The notes beneath the pieces are model-generated. The model was not told where the DNA came from and did no database searches. It was given only the letters and a program-made list of their open reading frames with translations. Shown piece after piece: positions 38,167-45,565 of a stretch of DNA of 64,000 nt. Every line of letters starts with the position of its first letter. The stretch's first letter is position 1. The stretch covers positions 496,001 through 560,000 of the forward strand of contig CAWHMS010000001.1 of NCBI GenBank assembly GCA_963830495.1. Direction: 5' to 3'. A program made the position numbers and the translations under genes. This stretch comes from CAWHMS01 sp963830495. GTDB lineage: Bacteria; Actinomycetota; Actinomycetes; Propionibacteriales; Nocardioidaceae.

Positions 38167-38509
38167 CAGTCCGTGAACGGGATCCGTCCGGGCGGTGTCG
38201 CTCACCTGCGACTTTGTGGGAAGCCGCAGGTCAGGCACCTGTTGACACGATGAGGCCGCTTTTGCCAGGCTCGCCGGGTCCGCCCGTCAGCACTCGCCGA
38301 GTGAGAGGCCAGGGGGGCTGCGAGGCACCACGTGGTTGCCAATCCAGGACGCCGCGTCGAGTCTTCCCGAAGTCGCTCACCCGGTCGCGGGGGGATCCCG
38401 GACAGAGCCCGGTTCCCAGTAGACAACGTGTGCCCTCGGTTCCCAGCCAGCGGCGACCAGTGCGCGGTCCGAAGGGGATCGGGCTCGTCCCGTCTCTTCG
38501 GCGGGGCTA
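38167..38509. other. Intergenic region upstream of lnt
   Basis: About 340 nt without a supportable gene. It contains a TTGACA-like hexamer near 38240 without a convincing partner -10, and a GGGGATCCCG patch near 38390. No operator or RNA element was recognised. Confidence 0.4.
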
Positions 38510-38515
38510 TAGGGT
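38510..38515 (+). promoter_or_regulatory. -10 element TAGGGT for lnt operon
   Basis: TANNNT hexamer (overlapping TATAGG at 38508) 7 nt before the ATG at 38523; leaderless geometry for lnt-ppm1-fxsA. Confidence 0.5.
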
Positions 38516-38522
38516 TCCGGCC

Positions 38523-40070
38523 ATGATCGCCGCCCGCAGCCACTCGCTCGTGGCGCTGCGCGCCGCTGGAGCCGTCGGGTGCGGACTGGCAGTCTCGGTG
38601 TCGTTCCCGCCCACGGATGTCACCGTGGCGATGCCGCTGGGACTGGCGGGACTGATGGTCCTGACCCGCGGAGTGAGCGGCCGAGCCGGGACGGGTCTCG
38701 GTGTGCTGTTCGGGCTCGGCTTCATGCTGCCGCTGCTGAGCTGGATCACGATCATCGGGCCGGACGCCTGGGTCGGGCTCAGCATCCTCGAGGCGCTGTT
38801 CTTCGGGCTGCTGGGCTGGGCTTGGGCCCGGCTACGGGCCGTCCCGTGGTGGCCGCTGGGGGTCGCCCTGACCTGGGTGACGGTGGAGTCGCTGCGCGGC
38901 GTCATACCCTTCGGAGGACTGCCGTGGGGCACCCTCGCATTCGGGCTGGTCGACACCCCAGTTGCCAGATATGGCCGGCTCGGCGGCACCGCTCTGGTGT
39001 CGTTCGTCGTCGTGCTGGCGGTAGCCCTACTCGTGTGGACAGTGGAGCAGCGGGCTCGGCCCCGGGCGGCGCTGCTGACGGCCGCCGGCGCGCTGGGCAT
39101 CGTGCTCGTGTCGGTCGTGCTCCCGTCCAGCGCGGCAGGTCCGGCCGGCACCGTGCAGGTGGCGGCGGTGCAGGGCAACGTACCGGGAGAGGGGATGGAC
39201 CCCTTCGCCGAGCAGCGCGCGGTCCTGCACAACCACGCCGACGCCACCCTCCAGCTCGCCGCCGAGGTCGACGCGGGCTCGCGGCCGCGGCCGGACATCG
39301 TGATCTGGCCGGAGAACGCCTCCGACATCGACCCCTTCACCGACCAGGCGGCAGCTGACGAGATCGACGCCGCTGTGCGGGCCATCGGCGTCCCCACGCT
39401 CGTCGGTGCCGTCGTCGACGGACCCGAGCCGGACGAGGTGCAGAACATGGGCATCGTCTGGAGCCCGGACACCGGCCCGGGCGACACCTACGTCAAGCGC
39501 CACCCGGTCCCTTTCGGTGAGTACATCCCGTTCCGGGATGTGCTGACCCGCTTCATCGACCGGCTGGAGCAGATCCCACGCGACTTCGCCCAGGGCGACC
39601 GGCCCGGGGTGCTCGAGCTCGGCCCGGTCACCATCGGCGACGTGATCTGCTTCGAGGTCGCGTACGACGGCCTGATCCGTGACGTCGTCGACGGTGGCGC
39701 GGAGCTGCTCGTGGTGCAGACCAACAACGCCACCTACGCCGGGACGGGGCAGCTGGCCCAGCAGTTCGCCATGTCGCGGTACCGCGCGATCGAGACCGGC
39801 CGGACCGTCGTCGTGGCGGCCACCAACGGCATCAGCGGCATCATCGCTCCCGACGGCGACGTGGTGCAGGAGAGCGACATCAGCACCCGGGCGCTGCTGC
39901 AAGCGGAGGTGGAGCTGGCCGAGGGACGCACAGCGGGGGTGCGGTTCGGCTTCTGGGTCGAGCTGGTGCTCGCCCTCGGCGGCGCGGTGGCCGTCGTACT
40001 GGCGACGGCAGGGGCATCGGCGCCGAGCGCTTGGGGACGGCGCCGCAGTGTTGGCAGGATGGAGACGTGA
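38523..40070 (+). CDS. lnt: Apolipoprotein N-acyltransferase
   Basis: Adds the third acyl chain to lipoproteins at the cell membrane. 515 residues: several N-terminal membrane helices, a nitrilase-like extracytoplasmic domain (about residues 200-470), and a last helix near the C-terminus. The catalytic triad is visible as Glu in IVIWPENASD, Lys in YVKRHPVPFGEY and Cys in GDVICFEVAYD. Clients in this window would include the two lipoproteins at 2104 and 18507. Stop overlaps the ppm1 GTG; from memory the two are fused in M. tuberculosis Rv2051c, here they are separate. Confidence 0.95.
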   Translation: MIAARSHSLVALRAAGAVGCGLAVSVSFPPTDVTVAMPLGLAGLMVLTRGVSGRAGTGLGVLFGLGFMLPLLSWITIIGPDAWVGLSILEALFFGLLGWAWARLRAVPWWPLGVALTWVTVESLRGVIPFGGLPWGTLAFGLVDTPVARYGRLGGTALVSFVVVLAVALLVWTVEQRARPRAALLTAAGALGIVLVSVVLPSSAAGPAGTVQVAAVQGNVPGEGMDPFAEQRAVLHNHADATLQLAAEVDAGSRPRPDIVIWPENASDIDPFTDQAAADEIDAAVRAIGVPTLVGAVVDGPEPDEVQNMGIVWSPDTGPGDTYVKRHPVPFGEYIPFRDVLTRFIDRLEQIPRDFAQGDRPGVLELGPVTIGDVICFEVAYDGLIRDVVDGGAELLVVQTNNATYAGTGQLAQQFAMSRYRAIETGRTVVVAATNGISGIIAPDGDVVQESDISTRALLQAEVELAEGRTAGVRFGFWVELVLALGGAVAVVLATAGASAPSAWGRRRSVGRMET

Positions 40071-40819
40071 CCAACCAGTCCTTGGTGGTGATGCCCACCT
40101 ACAACGAGGCCGAGAACATCGAGGCGACCCTCGGCAGGTTGCTGGCCGCCGTGCCCGGCACCGACGTACTGGTGGTCGACGACGGCTCGCCCGACGGCAC
40201 CGGAGACCTCGCGGACAAGCTCGCCGCGGAGGACGCCCGCATTGCGGTGTTGCATCGCCGTGAGAAGGCCGGGCTCGGAGCGGCCTACCTCGCCGGTTTC
40301 GACTGGGGGCTGCGGCGCGACTACGGGGTGCTGGTCGAGATGGACGCCGACGGCTCTCACCAGCCCGAGCAGCTTCCCACGTTGCTCGCCGAGATCCCTG
40401 CCGCTGACCTGGTCATCGGGGCACGCTGGGTGACCGGCGGCTCGGTGGTCAACTGGCCGAGACACCGAGAGCTGCTGTCCCGCGGCGCCAACACCTACGC
40501 TCGACTAGCGCTGGGCTTCTCCGTGCGCGACTCGACCGCGGGATTCCGCGCGTTCCGGCGGGCCACCCTGGAGGGGATCGACCTGGGTAGCGTGCGCTCG
40601 CAGGGCTACTGCTTCCAGATCGACCTGACCCGGCGGGCCGTGGCCGCCGGGTTTCGCGTTGTCGAGGTGCCGATCACCTTCGTGGAGCGCGAGCTCGGAC
40701 AGTCGAAGATGACGGGAGACATCGTCCGCGAGGCCTTCGTCAGCGTCGCCGGCTGGGGGATGCAGCACCGCAGCCGGCAGCTCCGGGACGTCTGGCGCTC
40801 CCGGGTCGGGAGGCCGTGA
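40067..40819 (+). CDS. ppm1: Polyprenol monophosphomannose synthase (GT2)
   Basis: Transfers mannose from GDP-mannose to polyprenyl phosphate on the cytoplasmic face, providing the donor for protein O-mannosylation and lipoglycans. 250 residues, GT-A fold: VVMPTYNEAENI, VVDDGSPDGTGDLA, and the metal-binding EMDADGSHQPEQLP; the DPM1-type SQGYCFQIDLTRRA and FVERELGQSKM follow. No C-terminal membrane helices, so it relies on a membrane partner, possibly Lnt encoded upstream (GTGA overlap). Confidence 0.94.
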   Translation: MTNQSLVVMPTYNEAENIEATLGRLLAAVPGTDVLVVDDGSPDGTGDLADKLAAEDARIAVLHRREKAGLGAAYLAGFDWGLRRDYGVLVEMDADGSHQPEQLPTLLAEIPAADLVIGARWVTGGSVVNWPRHRELLSRGANTYARLALGFSVRDSTAGFRAFRRATLEGIDLGSVRSQGYCFQIDLTRRAVAAGFRVVEVPITFVERELGQSKMTGDIVREAFVSVAGWGMQHRSRQLRDVWRSRVGRP

Positions 40820-41283
40820 TGCCTGCTCTCATCCTGGTGATCCTGTTCGTAGCGATCCCCATCCTCGAGATCTACGTCATCATCCAGGTGGGGCAGGAGA
40901 TCGGAGCGCTGTGGACCGTGCTGCTGCTGGTCGCCGAGTCCATCCTCGGCGCCTGGCTGGTCAAGCGGGAGGGCGGACGGGCCTGGCTGGCGCTGAACGA
41001 GGCCCTGCAGACCGGCCGGATGCCCGGGAGAGAGCTGGCCGACGGTGCGCTGATCCTGATCGGCGGGACGCTGTTGCTGACCCCCGGCTTCGTGACCGAT
41101 GTGTTCGGCTTCTTCCTCGTCTTCGCGTTCACGCGGCCGCTCGCCCGCAAGGTGCTCGGCTGGGCGGTGGCGCGGCGGGTGCTCGTGCGCTCCGGCGTCG
41201 CGCGCAGTCGGCGAGGAGTCCACCAGATCTTCCGCGACGACCCGGACGGGCCCCGAGGCCCCGGAGATCCGGGACGGGGCTAG
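40819..41283 (+). CDS. fxsA: FxsA-family membrane protein
   Basis: 154 residues. Two or three membrane segments (residues about 3-48 as a helical pair, and LILIGGTLLLTPGFVTDVFG, about 75-95) with the family pattern IEIYVIIQVGQEIGALWTVL (first half shown) and EGGRAWLALNEAL. In E. coli FxsA affects F-exclusion of phage T7; its general function is unknown. ATG 40819 overlaps the ppm1 stop; it ends convergently with rbpA, 36 nt apart. Confidence 0.88.
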   Translation: MPALILVILFVAIPILEIYVIIQVGQEIGALWTVLLLVAESILGAWLVKREGGRAWLALNEALQTGRMPGRELADGALILIGGTLLLTPGFVTDVFGFFLVFAFTRPLARKVLGWAVARRVLVRSGVARSRRGVHQIFRDDPDGPRGPGDPGRG

Positions 41284-41319
41284 GACCGCTCAGTGCGGCG
41301 GCAGCGAGGACCTCTGGTC

Positions 41320-41706
41320 TCAGGCGGTGCGCTTGGCCTTCGCGCCGCGACGGTGCAGGTGGGCCGGGCCGATCGCACCGGCGCGCAGGAGCTCCAGACG
41401 CTCGGTGAGGATGTCCTCGAGCTCAGGGATCGAACGGCGCTCCAGCAGCATGTCCCAGTGCGTACGCGCGGGCTTCTCGGCCTTCGCCTCGGGTGCCTCG
41501 CCGTCGCGGCGACGGGACTCGGCACCGCAGCGCGGGCACTCCCAGAGGAACGGGATCTCGGCCTCGACGGCCATCGGGATCTCGAAGTCGTGACCGTTGG
41601 CGCAGTCGTAGACGACCCGCTGCCGCGGTGCGAACTCGATGCCGCTCTCGTCCTCGAAGCTGGTGCCGCCCAACCGCGATCCTCGCAGTGTTGCTCGCTC
41701 TGACAT
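41320..41706 (-). CDS. rbpA: RNA polymerase-binding protein RbpA
   Basis: Actinobacterial transcription factor that stabilises RNA polymerase with the principal sigma factor. 128 residues: N-terminal tail (SERATLRGSRLGGTSFEDE), zinc-ribbon core with YDCANGHDF and WECPRCGAE cysteines, a basic linker (RRRDGEAPEAKAEKPARTHW) and the C-terminal sigma-interaction domain (LERRSIPELEDILTERLELL). GTGAGGAC lies 4 nt before the ATG as Shine-Dalgarno. The C-terminal extension HLHRRGAKAKRTA is basic. Confidence 0.96.
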   Translation of the reverse strand: MSERATLRGSRLGGTSFEDESGIEFAPRQRVVYDCANGHDFEIPMAVEAEIPFLWECPRCGAESRRRDGEAPEAKAEKPARTHWDMLLERRSIPELEDILTERLELLRAGAIGPAHLHRRGAKAKRTA

Positions 41707-41900
41707 GTGTCCTCACCCCGGTGTGCTTGTGTCGGCCGTTCGCTTATTAGGACGCCCCCAGCAGTCGCTCATGACGCGAACTTCGGGTTGACGTCTGGCA
41801 CAACGCCCGCCCATGTCTGAAGATTCCCCGCATCCTGTTCCATGATGGGGCGCTGACCTGAATTTCCGCTGAGACGAGCCGAGAAATCGACTGAGATGCT

Positions 41901-41912
41901 GCTCACGTGAGC
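41901..41912. repeat. Perfect 12-bp palindrome GCTCACGTGAGC
   Basis: Lies 7 nt downstream of the GNAT stop and about 195 nt upstream of the rbpA start. The remainder of the 212-nt gap shows only a possible AT-richer patch near 41745-41752. Could be a protein-binding site or the base of a small hairpin. Confidence 0.35.
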
Positions 41913-41918
41913 CGGCTG

Positions 41919-42848
41919 TCACGTCATCCGCCGAGCCCAGTGGCGGAAGGTCAGGCGAACTGTCATGCCGACCCGCTCGTACAGGCCGAGGGCACCGGTG
42001 CGCGAGTCCGTGGACAGGCCGAACCGGGTCGCGCCGCGCGCCCGGGCGGTCCCGAACGACGAGGCCAGCAGGCAGCGCGCCAGGCCCTGCCCTCGGTGGT
42101 CGCGGCGTACGGCGATCTGCTGCACCCAGCCCTCGGAGCCACTCATGATGAGGTAGCAGACGCCAACGAGCTCGTCGCCGCCACCCTCACCGGGCCGTGC
42201 GGCGACCAGCAGCTGCCACGGCTCGAAACCGGCGCGCCCGAAGACACTGGGTGCCCAGTCCGGGTATGACGACGGCTCCCGGTCCGGCCACTCGTTGAAG
42301 GCGTCCTCGATGACGTGGAAGACCGCCTCCTCTTCGGCGTCGAGCCGGACCGGCCGGATCGTGATCCCCGCCGCTGGCTCGACGGCTGCGATCGGCGTCT
42401 CGGGAGGGAGCTCGAGCACCCACGAGCGCCACAGCCCGTCGTACCCGTGTGCGCGGAACAGCCGGGCCGCCGCCTCGTTGCCGTCCGAGACGGTCTCCCC
42501 GATGAGCGGGGACCCGTGTCTGCGCGCCTGCTCCCACGTCCATAGCATCAGGGCCGTTCCGATGCCACCACCCTGGTGGTCCGGGTGCACGTTGACCTCC
42601 GCCCGGCGGCCCTTGAACACCTCGGCGACGGCGATCAACCTCCCGTCGAGCTCGACGCCGATGCTGTCGGTGGCCAGGTCGAAGGCCGGGCGAGCCCAGT
42701 CGGACCAGACGTCCTCGATCTCGACGAACACCTCGCCGAACTCGGCGACCTCACAGGCACCCACGATGTCCACGACAGCTTGCGCATCGGGGCCGGTCAA
42801 CGCCCTCGCAGTCAGCCGCGCGGGCAGCGTCGGCAGAGTCACACTCAT
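41919..42848 (-). CDS. Tandem GNAT N-acetyltransferase
   Basis: 309 residues with two GNAT domains, as in MshD-like proteins. The first carries NVHPDHQGGGIGTALMLWTW (about residues 95-115) and the second VRRDHRGQGLARCLL (about 260-275), each an acetyl-CoA pyrophosphate loop. The ATG at 42848 is used; the frame is open far upstream, antisense to the neighbouring MFS gene, which is artefact. Substrate unknown; if it is not MshD it may acetylate another amine. Confidence 0.85.
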   Translation of the reverse strand: MSVTLPTLPARLTARALTGPDAQAVVDIVGACEVAEFGEVFVEIEDVWSDWARPAFDLATDSIGVELDGRLIAVAEVFKGRRAEVNVHPDHQGGGIGTALMLWTWEQARRHGSPLIGETVSDGNEAAARLFRAHGYDGLWRSWVLELPPETPIAAVEPAAGITIRPVRLDAEEEAVFHVIEDAFNEWPDREPSSYPDWAPSVFGRAGFEPWQLLVAARPGEGGGDELVGVCYLIMSGSEGWVQQIAVRRDHRGQGLARCLLASSFGTARARGATRFGLSTDSRTGALGLYERVGMTVRLTFRHWARRMT

Positions 42849-42907
42849 CGCCCCAGGATGCCGCCTCCGTCGCGCCCGCGGCACCGGGTTTTCGCTCGAC
42901 GCAGCGG

Positions 42908-44287
42908 TCAGACGACCAGTGGCTGGGCGTTGCCTGCCTCGTCTATGCCGCGCCGGACGTCGACGCGTGCCAGCAGCACCATGCCGACGGCGAAGAAGAC
43001 GATGAGGGCGATGATGGCGGGGCGGTAGGAGCCGGTCAGCTGGTGGGTCAACCCGAAGACCAGGGTGCCGAGCCAGCTGGTGCCCCGCTCGGCTGCTTCG
43101 TACAGGCTGAAGTACTCCGCCTCGCGACCACGCGGCACGAGCTGGCTGAACAGCGACCGGGAGAGTGCCTGTGTCCCACCGAGCACGATCCCGATCAGCA
43201 CGGCAAGGCCCAGGAACGGCACGATCGTCTCCGCGGGCAGGAAGAAGCCGACGACCACGACGACCATCCACAGCACCAGCCCGCCCAGCACCGTCGACCG
43301 GCTGCCCCGGGTACGGGCAATGCGGCCGAACAGCAGGGCTCCGAAGAACGCCACGAACTGGACGAGCAGAATCGTTGCGATCAGCACCGAGGTGCCGAAG
43401 CCGAGCTCCTCCTCGCCGTACACGGACGACGACACGATCACGGTCTGCACACCGTCGTTGTAGAAGAGGTAGGCGACGAGGAAGAGCAGGGTCATGGGGT
43501 AGCGGCGCATGTCGCGCAGCGTCCTGAACAGCTGCCCGAAGCTCTGCCGGACCACGCCGCCTGGCTCCGGGACGACGTCGACCGCCGGTCGGTTCGTGAG
43601 CCCGCGGAACGGGATGATCGTGAACGCCGCCCACCAGATCCCGGCGGTGAGCAGCGAGATGCGCACCGCCATCCCCTCGGAGATGCCCAGAGAGTCGTGC
43701 AGTGTCACGAGGGCGAGGTTGACCGTGAGGAGTAGCCCGCCACCCAGATAGCCCAGGGCCCAGCCGCGCGACGACACCCGGTCCCGTTCGTCGGGCAGTG
43801 CGATCTGGATCAGGATCGCGTTGTAGACGACCAGGCTGGCGCCAAGGCAGAGCGCTGCGACGACGAGCAGCCCCGCGCCCAGCTGCCAGTTCGAGCCCGT
43901 GACGAAGAACATGGCGCCTGCTGCCAGGCTTCCAGCCCAGGCGAAGCCGGCCAGCAGGTGCTTCTTGCGCCCGGACCGGTCCGCCGCAGCACCGACGATC
44001 GGGAGCACGAGCGCCGAGAACACCGTGGCGAACGTCATCACGTAGAAGACCAGGGATCCCGGTGCCATGGACAGCCCCAGCAGTTCGACGTTACGGCCGC
44101 AGTCGTCGACCTCGCCACAGGCGTCGTTCTCGGCGATCGCCGTCAGGTACGGCGCGAACAGCACGGTGGCCGTCGTGGTGACGTAGGCCGAGTTGGCCCA
44201 GTCGTACCAGTACCACGACCTCTGCTCGGCCAGCCGCGCGAGACCGGACAAGTCGGCGATGGAGTCAGCTCCCGGCGAGACGGCCAT
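42908..44287 (-). CDS. MFS transporter (UMF1/Atg22-like)
   Basis: 459 residues, about 12 membrane segments. SWYWYDWANSAYVTTTATVLF near residues 20-40 (WYDWANSAY is diagnostic of the UMF1 family) and the later LFYNDGVQTVI and GGTQALSRSLFSQLVPRGREAEYFSLYE (split) motifs support it. Starts 3 nt after the GDPD stop, so they form an operon; together they may import or recycle lipid-derived solutes, which is inference. Confidence 0.9.
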   Translation of the reverse strand: MAVSPGADSIADLSGLARLAEQRSWYWYDWANSAYVTTTATVLFAPYLTAIAENDACGEVDDCGRNVELLGLSMAPGSLVFYVMTFATVFSALVLPIVGAAADRSGRKKHLLAGFAWAGSLAAGAMFFVTGSNWQLGAGLLVVAALCLGASLVVYNAILIQIALPDERDRVSSRGWALGYLGGGLLLTVNLALVTLHDSLGISEGMAVRISLLTAGIWWAAFTIIPFRGLTNRPAVDVVPEPGGVVRQSFGQLFRTLRDMRRYPMTLLFLVAYLFYNDGVQTVIVSSSVYGEEELGFGTSVLIATILLVQFVAFFGALLFGRIARTRGSRSTVLGGLVLWMVVVVVGFFLPAETIVPFLGLAVLIGIVLGGTQALSRSLFSQLVPRGREAEYFSLYEAAERGTSWLGTLVFGLTHQLTGSYRPAIIALIVFFAVGMVLLARVDVRRGIDEAGNAQPLVV

Positions 44288-44290
44288 CGA

Positions 44291-45091
44291 TCAGCCCGTC
44301 CAGGCGCCTCTGGCGACGTACACGTCGCGCAGCAGGTCGATCCGGTCCGAGATGATGCCGTCGACGCCGAGGTCGAGGAGCCTGGTCATCTCGTCGGGCT
44401 CGTCGATCGTCCACACGTGCACGTGCTTGCCGAGCTCGTGTGCGCGGTCGATGAACGACGGCGTCAGGATCTCCACCGGACCGGACCGGACCGGAACCTG
44501 GGCCGCCTGGCCGAACCGACCAGGCCCCAGCCGTCGTACCCGAGCGCCCGGGAGCAGTCGCAGCGCGGCGACGCCGGCGATGCTGTATGACGATGCCACC
44601 CGCGGACCGAGCGCGGCACGGAGGTGGTGCAGCCGCCGCGCGGAGAACGAGGCGACGCAGACGCGGTCCCAGGCCCGGTGGGTGCGGATCACGCTGGCCA
44701 GCGGGCCGATGGCAGCGTCGGACTTCGCGTCGATGTTGAGCCGAAGGTCCGGCCAGGCGGTCAGTACGTCCTGCACCAGCGGCGGCGCCTCGCGTCCACC
44801 GATCCGCGCCCGCCGCAGGTCGGCGTAGGTGAGCGCCGAGATCGTGCCCTGCTGGTCGGTGACCCGGTCGAGCGTCGCGTCGTGGAAGGCGATCAGCTTG
44901 CCGTCGGACGTCGCGTGCACGTCGGTCTCCACGTAGCGATAGCCCAACGCGACGGCAGCGGCGAAGGCGACCATCGAGTTCTCCAGGCCGACGTTGTCGC
45001 CGGTCAGGGCTCCACCCCGGTGGGCGAAGGCGAGGGGGCGGCCGCCGTTGTCGAAGTACGGGAACCTGTCCGCCCGCGAGCCCCTGGCCAC
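44291..45091 (-). CDS. Glycerophosphodiester phosphodiesterase
   Basis: Hydrolyses glycerophosphodiesters to glycerol-3-phosphate and an alcohol. 266 residues, TIM barrel: AHRGG (catalytic His), VETDVHATSDGKLIAFHD (Glu/Asp metal ligands and second His), LRLNIDAKSD and a C-terminal WTIDEPDEMTRLLDLGVDGIISD pattern (split). No signal peptide, so probably cytoplasmic. GTG 45091 is preferred to TTG 45154 because a -10 element stands 6 nt before it. Confidence 0.9.
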   Translation of the reverse strand: MARGSRADRFPYFDNGGRPLAFAHRGGALTGDNVGLENSMVAFAAAVALGYRYVETDVHATSDGKLIAFHDATLDRVTDQQGTISALTYADLRRARIGGREAPPLVQDVLTAWPDLRLNIDAKSDAAIGPLASVIRTHRAWDRVCVASFSARRLHHLRAALGPRVASSYSIAGVAALRLLPGARVRRLGPGRFGQAAQVPVRSGPVEILTPSFIDRAHELGKHVHVWTIDEPDEMTRLLDLGVDGIISDRIDLLRDVYVARGAWTG

Positions 45092-45097
45092 CGCACG

Positions 45098-45103
45098 AGC
45101 GTA
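45098..45103 (-). promoter_or_regulatory. -10 element TACGCT for GDPD-MFS operon
   Basis: Minus-strand TANNNT 6 nt before the GTG at 45091; leaderless geometry and the reason for that start choice. Confidence 0.45.
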
Positions 45104-45180
45104 CGGCGCCGTCTCTCGCGGAGCCGGCGAACCGGGGCGTTTCCCGCCGGGCAATCCAAACCGCCGTGCACGTCAGGGAC

Positions 45181-45186
45181 TACGGT
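45181..45186 (+). promoter_or_regulatory. -10 element TACGGT for zinc-ribbon gene
   Basis: TANNNT hexamer 7 nt before the ATG at 45194; leaderless geometry. Confidence 0.45.
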
Positions 45187-45193
45187 GGTTCTC

Positions 45194-45460
45194 ATGGAGT
45201 CGCTCACGTGTCCGCAGTGCCAAGGGGAGATGACGCATCAGGTGCGCGGCGGTGTCGGTCTACACCAGTGCACGTCGTGCGAGGGCATCTTCCTGGCCCG
45301 AGCCGACCTGGGCATCCTCATCGAGCAGGAGAACGAGTTCCACGTCGCCTCCGGCCCGAGCACCCAGCCGATCCCGCGGATCCAGCCGGGCATGTCAGCG
45401 CCGCCGGAGTACCCCGGAACCCGGCAGCCACGCGCCTACATCGACGAGCTCTTCGGCTGA
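45194..45460 (+). CDS. Small TFIIB-type zinc-ribbon protein
   Basis: 88 residues. Cys4 zinc ribbon: CPQCQGEM ... CTSCEGIFL (residues about 5-31), then LGILIEQENEFH and a Pro-rich linker ending with RAYIDELFG. Small zf-TFIIB proteins of this type are widespread; function unknown. Confidence 0.8.
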   Translation: MESLTCPQCQGEMTHQVRGGVGLHQCTSCEGIFLARADLGILIEQENEFHVASGPSTQPIPRIQPGMSAPPEYPGTRQPRAYIDELFG

Positions 45461-45492
45461 CCCCACCCGGACCCGCCTATGCCTCCGGCTTT

Positions 45493-45561
45493 CCCCGCGA
45501 ATTGCGGAAAGCTGGCACGCGGGAGGGCCGGAAGCGGGACATCATCCCGCAATTCGCGGGG
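45493..45561. repeat. 15-bp perfect inverted repeat between convergent genes
   Basis: CCCCGCGAATTGCGG (45493-45507) and its exact complement CCGCAATTCGCGGGG (45547-45561), spaced 39 nt. It lies 32 nt after the zinc-ribbon stop and 4 nt beyond the end of the XRE-MurA gene. Probably a bidirectional terminator; the core GCGAATTGC makes it unusually AT-containing for this genome. Confidence 0.6.
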
Positions 45562-45565
45562 GAGG

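Noticed and set aside
42849..43634. N-terminal extension of the double-GNAT protein through the MFS gene
   Set aside because: The extra residues are a frame-shifted copy of the MFS sequence region and look non-coding; ATG 42848 gives the normal start.
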